Assembly (NCBI GenBank): GCA_027604685.1
Contig: JADHYX010000122.1
Coordinates: forward strand, 1-54,842
DNA: 54,842 bases
Direction: 5' to 3'
Source of the DNA: Lobulomyces angularis
Lineage: Eukaryota > Chytridiomycota > Chytridiomycetes > Lobulomycetales > Lobulomycetaceae
Position 1 is the stretch's first letter. The number at the start of each line of letters is the position of its first letter. Of the stretch, positions 23,581 through 34,183 are shown piece by piece. The notes below the pieces were generated by a model. That model saw only the letters and a program-made list of their open reading frames with translations. It was not told the origin of the DNA and did no database searches. Made by a program: the position numbers and the translations under genes.

Positions 23581-25165
23581 ATGAATTCAAATAAAGAGGA
23601 AAATGCATCCATTCGTAATTATTATTCTTTAATTAAACAATTTTCACATTTTTTTTTAGCTGAACAACCTTCAACTATATTTTCCTGGAGCTGGGGAAGT
23701 TTAGTTGATTCTATTAAAAAACAGACTGACGCAATATCTACTGTTCTAGAAAGGTAATAAGAAAATAATAAAATAATGCTATTATTACTTTGAAAACAGC
23801 GACCTTGTAATCTGTTTATTTTAATTTTTAGCGATTTAAAAGAATTTGTCACAGTTGTTAGCAATGAAAGTTCTCATAGTATGGATAATGTCAAGGAAAT
23901 CACAGCAAAGTCGTTAGCAAATTTGTCAAATATGAAAATTCTAGATTCCAAAGATGACAATTTTGAAAATGAAGTTGATGAAGAACTACAATTAGACGAT
24001 GAGATATCAAATATAGATGTCTTGGATAATGAGGAAGTTTTTTTACTGCCGGGTGAAGCAGCCAAGGTAATTGGGGAAAAATTAGGAAATACAGCCCAAA
24101 ATTTGATTTCTAATATCAGTATGGGATTGTCTTCCATAATTAACACAAGTATTCAGATTTCTGCTCCGGAAGAATCTAGAGAAGAAAAAAAGAAATTAAA
24201 GTATACTTAATCTCTGTCTTTTCTGTTTTTAATTTCAATGAAAAAGTTTCAATCGTAGAACTGCCGCTTTAGCATCCATAAGGTTGGACCCGTCAACTTA
24301 TCAGCTAGATCCATTGCAATCTGCTGATGTATTTGTTGTTAATAGATTTCAGGATTTTTTGGTAACTATTTTGGATAAATGAGTTGTGAAAAAAATTTTT
24401 ACAAATTTAGAAAAATTTTAATGTAAATTCAGAAGAAATATCTGCTGAAATTGAAAATCTTTTAGCAACCGACGAAAATTTGGATTCTTTTTTAAATAAT
24501 ATTTCCGGTATATCAAGAGACGAGTGTTGGTTACGGTACTTTTTTGCTGTTTCAGAATTCGATTTTCTTTCTGAAAATAGAAAAAAACTTATTAAAGGTA
24601 CGTTAAGAATGCGAAATTAAATAAACAATTCGTTTGTTAATTTTTCTCAGATGTCGTTAATGAAAAAGAAGAAAACTTCTGCTGGGATTCAAGTTCTGAT
24701 GAAGAATGCTCCACTGCACCCATAATATCTGAAGGACTTGGATTAACAGCCAATAAAGGTAAGAACGATGAAGGATCAGTAACTGAAACGGCTGCGGACT
24801 TAGCAAAAGAAGTGGAAAAGCTAGATGAACAAAACTGCTCAGAAATTTATACTGAAAATGCCTCTAATAGCGCTGTTGCAGGAGGAGTTAACAAAATGCA
24901 GCGCCAAACTAGTCATGATTTTGAAGTTGTGGATAAAATATCTTTAGTTAATCAAAACGACGAGGTAGTCAGTGAAAAAACTACCTCGGCAGCACCAGCA
25001 GAGATTTCACCAAAATTTTCAGTAGAAGTGAACCTTCCAAATCCAGCAGATAATTTGCTACCAGAAACTAAAGAAGAATGTAGTACAGTAGGTGATTCCG
25101 ATGCAAAACCAACTAAGGAAGAAACCCCTACAAGTAATAGCGAAGGATGGGACGACTGGGAGTAG
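23581..25165 (+). CDS. BSDC1-like BSD-domain protein
   Basis: Exons 23581-23753, 23832-24200, 24247-24361, 24411-24597 and 24651-25165 give 1,359 nt (452 aa); the third acceptor could instead be 12 nt later, still in frame. The N-terminus FSWSWGSLVDSIKK, followed after the splice by ESDLKEFVTVVSNE, matches the WRSWLQQ...MKRDLTEFTQVVQ start of animal BSDC1. The BSD domain itself spans exons 4-5: FLKNFNVNSEEI, then DECWLRYFFAVSEFDF, with the paired aromatic residues of the family. The C-terminal half is acidic and ends GWDDWE, another BSDC1-type feature. The precise role of this family is not established. There is no signal peptide or membrane segment. Confidence 0.8.
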
Positions 25166-25438
25166 ATTTTTTTATTTTTAAATCTTCATTTTTCATATTT
25201 TACAAAATTATTAGAAGGCATAATGCATAGTTTCATAATACATATTAAAAATTTGGTTTTAGGCAGGTTTCAGTGCATATTGATTAATAAATGAGTTTCC
25301 CGCCAACTGAAAGAAAGTTAAAATTAAAGAATTAATTTTCTTTTTCGCAACAGATACAGAAAATGAGAAGTTATAAAAAAGAATGTTCTAGTTAAATCAA
25401 CTTTTTTTTTTTAACGTACGCTATACCTATTTGCATAA

Positions 25439-25852
25439 ATGAAGGTCATACTTAGTTTGGCATTTTTCTTCATTGTACCAATTATGTGTGAGAGATGTGT
25501 TTTTCCATCGTCACGCTGTGTACAAAATCTACAAAATGGTGTTACTGATACAAGCACAGAAAAATTAACTAGTAAAAGTTCTTTAAAAATTGTTTAACCT
25601 TTATTTTTCGTTAAAAGCACACTTTCAAAATTGTTTACCCAGCGAGGAATGGTCAATCACCTTTAACTGCTTGCCTGATTTTGAGTGCAAAAATTTTGGA
25701 GCATACGCAAAATGTGATTGGATGAAGGGCCATCCACTGGCGAATGGTATATATAAATTAAATAACCATTACAATTTTTCTTAATCATACTGTGGACTTT
25801 TTTAGGATATCAAAGGAGTAAGAGGTCAATGTTCAGCCATACCGAATTATAG
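25439..25852 (+). CDS. Small secreted cysteine-rich protein
   Basis: Three exons, 25439-25571, 25618-25746 and 25806-25852, sum to 309 nt (102 aa). The start MKVILSLAFFFIVPIMC is a good signal peptide, so the product is probably exported. Seven cysteines follow or overlap the cleavage region (C17, C20, C27, C50, C62, C68, C77), and the C-terminal end is basic, then SHTEL. The spacing CKNFGAYAKCDW recalls EGF-like or toxin-like knots, but no family is recognised. It sits alone between a housekeeping gene and SNT2, with 270-440 bp of AT-rich DNA on each side. In a parasite such a protein would be an effector candidate; this is inference only. The signal peptide, splice phase agreement and Cys content make it likely real. 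Confidence 0.6.
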
Positions 25853-26293
25853 TGATTGAATAGTATAAAACTTAAAATACTAATAAAATAATAAATTCTT
25901 TCAGAAATATGATTTCTTTCAACAGAGATAACTAACTATTTTTATATTTTTTTGTTTCCGTTGAAATTGATGTGAAACATAAATCTAATAAAAGAATGAT
26001 AATTTATTTGGATTAGCTCTTTAAATTTTTTTGTATTTTAATACTGAACTTTAATGACTTAATGTGAAGTATGAAATAAACGGAACACTTTATATTTATA
26101 TTTATGGTTGGATGTTGTATTCAAAAAGTCGAAAAATTGAAATAATAGTTGTACTAAATTTTTCATAAGAAACTTACAAGAAAAAAACAAAAATTGTACA
26201 TAGTTAAAGGAAAAATATTAGTATACAACCTTCTATTAAAGCTGGAAAAAACTAATATTAATTGTTAGCAATTAACAGCTTGCAAGAATTACA
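25853..26293. other. AT-rich intergenic region upstream of SNT2
   Basis: This spacer holds homopolymer A/T runs and no credible open frame, tRNA or repeat. It must contain the 3' end of the small secreted gene and the promoter of SNT2. Confidence 0.4.
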
Positions 26294-29200
26294 ATGATGA
26301 TCGAACAGGTAAGTTGATGTAAGTAACTATACTTTTACGTCAATTATTTATTTGAGATTACTTTGTCGAACGGAATACATTACAGGAAGGACGGTATTAT
26401 TATGTAGTATTTCCTAAAATTAAAAAAACCTATGATTTTGATTAGACTTTGTGTACGTTGAACAAGGAGAAAATGAATCTTTGCCATACTTGATATGCAG
26501 AATTATATCCTTTAAGAACATTAATGACAAGACATTTTTTTTAGGTATGGGTCTAATTAATTTGCTTTAGTATTTACTTTCTAACTAGCGAACTGGTTTT
26601 ACCGACCAAATGAAACATATTACAGAACAAATAGAAAGACTGAGCAAAATTTGCTTATTGCTTCAATGCATTCCGATTTATGCCCAGTTTCCAGTATTTA
26701 TACATTTACTGCAACTAATTGTTTTAGGCATTAGAGGTTTATGTAACGTTGTTCATTCTCACTACATAGAAAATTTGGAGTCATTTAAACAATGTGTTGA
26801 CAGTTTTTATTATGAACAGCTTCATGATCGATACACTAAAGTATTATTTTTGAAATAAACCTCTTCTATTAACTTTATTGTAAGAAACTCTATGATGTTG
26901 TTCCTCTAGACTTTGTTAACCTCCCCAAGGAATATAAACAAGTTTTAAAAAATTATCAGTTCATATTAGTGGTAATAACTCAATGTTATTTAGTAATTAG
27001 AATATTTCTAGGCAGAAGGTGATTCGGGGAAATTTACAACCGATCGGTATTGCAAACTGTGTCGGAAATGGACAGATCCTTCAACAAGTGTAAACTGCAT
27101 CAAGTGTAGCGGCTGTCATCACTTAACATGGTAAATAATTCATTTATATGTTATTTTACCAACTCATGACAATTCAACTCAGCGTTAAGTTGGAAAAAAA
27201 AAATTTAACTAAAGGATATGCATGGTAAAATTAAAATGTTGGTTTTTAAATGCAAACTCTTGATAGGCAATGCAGTAGATGTTTGAGAGATTACTTTAAA
27301 AAAAATGAAGAAAAATTTTTTTGCAATGGTACTGTGAGAAAATTGGATGATGAAATAGACAAGCTTGATGGAAATGGCGAAAAAAACATGGAAGAAGTAA
27401 ATTCGAATTTAGCTGATGAATTGGCAAAAAGAAATGAATTTGGTTTGGCCTCATGTTAAAGTTTTAAGTTGTTTTAATTTGTAGAAACTCAAGCAAAACC
27501 TTTATTCCCTTATCGGTATTTTGGAGACTGCGCAATTTTTACTGAATTATACCGTAAATTTTAAATAAATTAGTTTTTAATGAAATTTTAGTACTTGGAG
27601 ATGAAAAAGGATTTCCAAAATCAGCAAGCAGGTTTTTTAATTGTTATGTTATGTTATTTTATTTTATTTTATTTCTTCAAGAATTGGAATAAAATACCAG
27701 GCTGAAGTTCCAGATTTTACAAGTGTAGCAGGTAATTTGAATAATGGTGCATTGATAGAAGACGATGTATTTCCAGATTCTGCATCAACCACAAGGTCTG
27801 CAACCCCAACTTCGGTAAAAAATTTGATAAAAAAGGATACAAAAAAAAAAAAAACCTACCTCAAGCAAGGTATAATATAAGAAAGCATATTATTAATAAA
27901 GTAACTTAGATAGTATTATCGAAAGAGGCGGGAAATCTGAGACTGTTTTCAGCAGTAGTTCTTTAACTAATTTTGACCTGGAAAAACGTATGAATGCAAT
28001 TTTTTTTTTTTTTTGAGATTTTTAATTTTCACAGTTGATGAATATTTTGAAAATGTCTATTCTTTTGTTTCAAATACTCAGTTTCCTCCGAGGAACTGTG
28101 ATATATTTGATAAGGCACTGGAGCAATTATCGACTGACAACTACGAATTTGATATTGCCCTGGAGAAAATGAAGTTAATGCCACTGGAAAGTCTCAACAT
28201 TAAGAAGTGGACACTGGATGATGTTTCTGACTTTGAAAGCGGAGTTACCAAATATGGGCACGATTTAGAGGCGATACACAAGGAGGTACATGTTCATTAG
28301 TTTTTTTTTGTAATATTTTTAAAGATGAAAAGGAAAACAATGAAAGATCTGGTCCCTTTTTTTTACACCTGGAAAAGAACAAAAAGATACGAACATGTTT
28401 ATTCTAAATACTGTAAAGTTCATCGACCGCAAAAGACTTTTAAAAAATTAATTACATCAGAGAACCAGGTGAATTCAAGGAAGACACTGTTTGAAACTTT
28501 GGATAATTTACCGATTCCCCGCTCCAATTCTCAGGATGATTTGGAAGATTCTATCAGTGATAGTGATGAGGAAGATGATACTTTTGGAAAAAAGGTGAAG
28601 AAAAAAAGAGGCCGTCCAGAAAAAAAGCAAAAGTTAGAAAAGAAGATAAAATTGAAGAAAACTTCAGAGAAACCTTTAAGTTTGAATTTTGAATGTTGCA
28701 ACTGCTGGAATGAAGAAAGTTTGCAGTGGGTATTATATTTGATTCAATGTTAAAAATTGAATTTCCTTAGTATAATAAGCCAATTAGTTTAATCGATGAT
28801 CAAAATGATGCCCTGTTTCAAAATCAAGTATTATGTGAAGAATGCTATGTATTTTGGTTAAAGCATGCCAGCTTGAAAATTTTATCAAAAGCCGTAAGAG
28901 AAAAAGGTAAGACACTCTTTACACACTAATTCAATCTGAACAGTAAAAAAACGAAAATTGGAGTTTTCTGATAACAAAAAGCCAAAAATTACCAAAAAGC
29001 CAAGAAATGATAACTCTGAAAATGAAGAGGAATTTTTTGATAACGACGAAGATGTCGAGGACATTGTATCGGGAGATATAAATACTGAAGTCCCTTCTTT
29101 TGTAGAAAAAAAAACTGGCTGTGCAGTTTGTAATGCACTCTTTAGTGTAGCTGAGAATTTGCTTGTGGAATGTAGTCAATGCTTACTAAAAGTTCATCAA

Positions 29201-30515
29201 AGTAAATTCAAGTATTATTCATTGTTTTAATTCCTTAACTTCACTATTAGAATGTTATGGTATTGCTTCCTCTTTCCTTAGCGATAAAGGTCAATTTGAT
29301 TGTGATAAATGTGTAAATGAAAAAAATCGTGAAGTTTCTATTGTAAAGCAAATTTTTTTAGCCGATTATTTACAATTTTTTTTGTTAGATTTATGAATGC
29401 GTATTGTGTACCAGAGTTTTTCCAGATAGGCATCAGGCTTTGAAAAGGACAATCGGAAGTAACTGGTGCCATGTTCAATGTGTATAATAATTAAGCAGCC
29501 TTTTTATAATTAAAATTTTTTTTTTAGGCTGTATTTATCCCTGGTGTTATATTTGGAGATTTTGAAAATTTTAATTCGGTTGAAAATCGTATTGTTTAAA
29601 AATTTTTTTTTTAATATTTTTTACTGGATTTGCAAAGTTGGCTGTGTTCCAAAAGAAAATTATTCCGTAAAAATGCAAATTCTTTCTTGATTATTAATGT
29701 AATTGTTTTAAGACTTGTCAAATTTGTGATATTCCAAACAAAGGTGCTACCATAAAATGTTATGAAAAGAATTGCAGTAGATACTGTCATATTACCTGTG
29801 GACAGGAAAAGCTTTGGGAATTTGTGATTTTAGAAAAAAACGTAAAAAAAAAGAATTTGATGAAAAACAACATTAGAAATAACATTTTTGGAGTCGGATA
29901 TTGTTTTGAGCATAGGAAAAATAAGCCAAGACAGGTTTTTAATTTTTAAAAGTATTTTTAATGTCTTTCAGAGTGTTGGAACTCAAAGTAGATTAAATTA
30001 TTTAGATGATGTGGCCAAGAATCAGTCCAATCTTTTAAAGGAGTATGTTAAAGCCAAAAGCGCAGTAGATAACGAAGAAAACCAGTTTGTAAACAAGATA
30101 TGTAAAGGAGAAAAAAGAAGTATTTCTTGGCAGTTAAAAAATTCAGTAATGAAAGCATCATTAACTATTATAACGGAAGAAAATTTTTTTACTAAAATTT
30201 TTTGGTTTTCAGTGCAGCTGTCACATTCATGAAGAAGATGTAAAAGAGACTCCAAAAAATATCAACTCTAAGGGGGTTTATTCAACCAAAGTATACACTA
30301 CAGCGTTGACAGCTTTGACAAAAAACCCAGCACAAGAAGATGAAAAGGAAGATGATGAATCACAGGATGATTATTGTTGCGATAGATGTGAAATAGATGT
30401 TTCTGCCTTTTGGTGGGAAATTGATGACTTAGAACTTGACTCTACTTTCGGCGGTATTGTGAATAAAATCATTGTATGTCAAAAATGCTTCTGGGAAAAC
30501 AAAAATACAATTTGA
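26294..30515 (+). CDS. SNT2: SNT2-like chromatin protein (BAH, PHD, ELM2-like, SANT, GATA-like, extended PHD)
   Basis: About 1,100 aa across roughly 17 short introns. The start exon is 26294-26308 with a GTAAGT donor; it splices to HYRKDDFVYVEQGENESLPY, opening a BAH domain that continues NWFYRPNETYYRTNR, then VSSIRGLCNVVHSHYIENLE, then FYYEQLHDRY. Next comes a PHD finger (YCKLCRKW, CIKCSGCHHLTC, GYAWQCSRC), an ELM2-like stretch (RIGIKYQAEVPDF), a SANT domain (WTLDDVSDFESGVTKYGHDL, VPFFYTWKRTKRY), an AT-hook-like KKRGRPEKK, a GATA-like finger (CCNCWNEESLQW, LCEECYVFW), a second PHD (CAVCNALF, FDCDKC) and an extended PHD (YECVLCTRVFPD, WCHVQC, CQICDI, CHITCG). A last CCDRC...VCQKCFW finger ends the protein. 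In yeasts Snt2 works with histone-modifying partners (Ecm5/Rpd3 in budding yeast, Lid2 complex in fission yeast). Family identity is strong; some exon edges are approximate. Confidence 0.87.
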
Positions 30516-30799
30516 AGCAAGATTAAAAAAGAAATTAAAAAAAATTTTTTTAAGCAGACAATATTATCTGTTTGTTTAATAAATAAATATATATTTATTT
30601 TTAATCTTTGATAAAGCAAAGTTATCTGAATATATCTTCAAAAAATTATCATTTAAATAATTTTTTAACTTTTATTAAAGAAAATGATGTAACAATGTGT
30701 ATAAAATAAAAATAAAAAAAAAAAATAATTATTTATAGAAAATAAAATTTGATTATTGATTACTTTTTTTTTTCATTTTTTATTTTTTTTTTGTATATT
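30516..30799. other. Convergent intergenic region
   Basis: Extremely AT-rich 284-bp spacer between the 3' ends of SNT2 (+) and the PP2A B'' gene (-), with long A and T runs. It probably holds both polyadenylation regions. Nothing else is seen. Confidence 0.4.
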
Positions 30800-33718
30800 T
30801 TAGGCTTGTGTTGAGGTAAAATCTTGCACAACTTCATTTGAATTATGCTGATGATCTTCATTGTCATCCCATCCTCCATTATACAAATTTGACGACCATT
30901 CCATGTTATCTGCAACAAGCAAAGGATTAAAAAAATTTTTAAAATTAAAAAGACAAAAAACCTAAGTTATAATCATTCTGCTCTTGACTACTGTTGTAAC
31001 TATTGTTACTACTAAAACTATTGTTGGAGGTTTGCCTTCGTCTGCTCTCGACTCTCATCATTTCGTCGTAGCTTTTTTCTGCATACTTATCCCATCCACT
31101 TTTAAAAATTAATAGAATGAACAAAAAAAAATAAACATACTCCAAAGCAATTTTAATATTTGAACCAGAATTGCAAATATAAATATCATCTTGATCTCTA
31201 AATTCTGGATGATTTCTTTTTATATGATGTTCATATCTGAAAAAAAATTAAAAAAATCAAGTAAATAACTTTTATGTACAACAAACAAATTTGTTTTTAC
31301 TTTCTAATATCAAAAATCATGTCAAGAAATAACTCGGTATTTTTTTTACATTTTTTTAAATCCAATATTGTAATTTTGAATGGATCATTCGGTTTGATCA
31401 AGTCAATTCTTTTAAAAAAAAATTGATAGTAATTTTAATAAATGCTTTAAAATTTTTATAAAAATAAAAAGTATACAATACACATATGAAGTCATCAAAT
31501 AACCAAGGGTCAGGAAAATTTATGCACAGCATTCTTTCATATTGTTCTTCCCAAAAGTTTTTTAATTCATACAAACTTAAAATACCATCTGCATCAGTAT
31601 CTAAACATCTAAACCAAAATTCTATACTAGTGTCTTTCTTCTTATCTTCATTACACAGAAGGAAGAAACAAAATTCTCCAAAAGTCAAAAATTCATCATC
31701 AACTTCAGCTTCAATTTTACTTTTATCTTGAAATGCAACTTTTCTATTTCTAAATCCTCGCTCTGACCTAAAATTTTTTACAATTTTGTTGCACATAACT
31801 CTAGTCAAGCTGCTGTTGTTAAAATATTGAAAATCTTGAAAGTTAATTTTCATATCATGATTTAAATCCAAATCCCAAAATCTGCAATACATTACATAAT
31901 AATGTTTGTAACTAAAAATTGATCTTGTTAAATTTATATCTTCTTTTAAATTAGAAAGCAATTCAATGCTGGGTAGGAAAGAAGACTTCTTAAACTCTAA
32001 AAGTGTCATTCTTTTATTTTGACTATTTTTCTTTTCAAAAAAAGTGCGAAGTATAACAGTTTCAACTGGTAAAAGCATTAATATTTAAAAATTGATATTT
32101 TATTCATTGTATTTTTGTTTACCATATCTTTTTCTGAAGTCTATCATTTTATCGCCATTTAAAAAAGCTAAACCAGGATTGTTGTCACATAAATCTAAAG
32201 AAAAATAATATTTTGTATCAAAATCGGATAAATTATTTGATTTACCATATAATGTAGACTCAAAATCACTAGGCTCCAAAAATGGACAATTTTTTTCATT
32301 TTTTTCATTATTAAGTAAAAGATTAAAAATTAAGTGCTGAAAGTCTGAAGTTCCTGAAATTAAATTATCCCAAAACCTATCGTAAAAGTAGCAATATTTA
32401 TGTTAATTTCTTCAAAAATTTTATTTTTAAGAATTACTCTAAAAATTCACCAAAATTGACCGTTTTTTCACTTTGATCATCAAATGTATCTATCTCTATT
32501 ATCTTGTTTAAGTTAAAAACAGATTTTTTTATCCTGTTTTTTAACACCCTCAATTTAATAATTTTCTCAAAAAAGACTGAGTTAAAGTAACGAGGTATCT
32601 CTAAAAAGTTGAGAATTAACACAAATTCAGTTTTATTTAGGCTAAGCAGATTAAAATCAGCCGCATTTGGATTTAATTTTGTTAAATGGTTCAGATAGCA
32701 GTCAAAATTGAAGTTGTATTTTAATCCTAAATTAAATTTCTCTTCCTTTTTAAGTATTAATTCTTCTTCCGATGTAATTCTCTTTATTGAAAACCAGTTT
32801 TCATTCTCAGATATCAAGGAAGATGACGAGGACGAATTTGAAGAATTTTTATAGGCACTACCAATTGATAAATTTACGTAATTTTTTTTTAATTTTTTGT
32901 TTTTTTTTTTTAATTCAAGGTTTTTTGTTTGAAAAATATTTAAAATTGAAATCTGTAACCAAAAAAAAAAAATTAGAAAGTTCATTTTTAACTTAAAAAT
33001 TACCTTTAAATCAAAATTTTCTTCAATAGTTTTTAATTTTTTCTTACGCTTTTCCACAAATTTACTTAAAACGGTTTTGCTAAAAATTAAGTTTTTTTGT
33101 TGTGAATTATTTGAACAAATCTCTTCCTTGGAGCCAAGATCAATTCCACTGTCTTTTTTTTCCTGTAATTTATAAAGAAAATTTTTTTCCACAGGTTCAA
33201 ATTTATTTTCCTTTAATTTAATATCGTTGTGCTTGACAACCAAAACATTTTTATTATTTTCTATTGGTAATATTGGGTTATCAAATTCACTTTCCTTGAT
33301 GAGAACTTCACTTTTAGAGGATGTGGAGGATGAAGAAGAAACTTCATCACCTTCGTTACAAGACGATTCAATATTTGAATCTGAATTTTCAAGGGAAGAA
33401 TCTATATCTTAAGCCAAAGTTAAAAAAGAGAATCCAATATGTGTTCAAATAAAAAAAAGTACCTAAATCTATTTTATGAGAACTGTCATTGGTAAAATTT
33501 TGTAAATTATCATTAATAGAACAGTTTGAATCAGCAAGCTTCTCGAAAAATTGTTCAGCAGTATTTTTGTCAAAAGTAAGTATATTTTTTTTTAAATTTT
33601 CAATTGTTGAATTTTCTGTTAAAAAAATATTAAAAAAATTCGTGGTTGCTACTTCAGGGTTTATATTGATAAGTAAATCAGATTTTGAATATAAATTCTT
33701 CTTTTCATTACTTTCCAT
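30800..33718 (-). CDS. PP2A regulatory subunit B'' (PPP2R3-like), calcium-binding
   Basis: About 750-800 aa in about ten exons. The product should target the PP2A catalytic core to substrates in a calcium-sensitive way. The N-terminal third (33718 to about 32900) is low-complexity, Ser- and Asp/Glu-rich. The conserved part begins NFLEIPRYF, continues NNPGLAFLNGDK, FSYKHYYVMYCRFWDL, a first EF-hand DLDLNHDMKINF, then SIEFWFRCLDTDADGILSLY, the second EF-hand, and finishes with RIDLIKPNDPF, KITILDLKKCK and SGWDKYAEKSYDEM. These match the B'' family in order and spacing (IPRFYFP, THPGLxFL, SYEHFYVIYCKFWELD, SIEYWFRCMDLDGDGxLS, WEKYAxEEYD). The stop is TAA at 30800-30802. This subunit type is common in animals and chytrid-grade fungi but rare in Dikarya, which fits the organism guess. 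Confidence 0.87.
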
Positions 33719-34183
33719 CTTTTTTATTGTTTCCTTTTTTCTGAAATCTTACAAAAAAAAAATTTAACTTAAAATTATTTCCTTCAAAATTGAATTTTAC
33801 TACTTTTCAAACTCCGCTTCTTTCATCATTTTGCACAATCAAAAGTTGAGCTTAAAAAACCACTGTTTTCAAAACTTTAAAAAATCACCAAATTGTTCAT
33901 GTTTTTCATTAAGTTTTACTAAATGAATTGCATTTATATATTCATTATTTTAGTATATCTTCAACTGAGATTATTACACTAATTTATAAACGTCATATAT
34001 CTAATATCATTGGAATAAATAATATTGCAAGTTAATGATATTGCCAAAAACATGAATATTTTTCTTATTTTACTTGTGAGTATATACTCTTTGAAAATAT
34101 TTTATTTAACTCAAAGACCAATTTGTTTATTAATTTTCTTTTCTTAAACTCTTAGTTAACAAAAGTTCGATTCCCATTTAACC
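33719..34183. other. Intergenic region, no gene seen
   Basis: This 465-bp stretch lies between the start of the PP2A B'' gene and the 3' end of RDH54, both on the minus strand. It is AT-rich, without a convincing frame on either strand, and should contain the PP2A B'' promoter. Confidence 0.4.
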
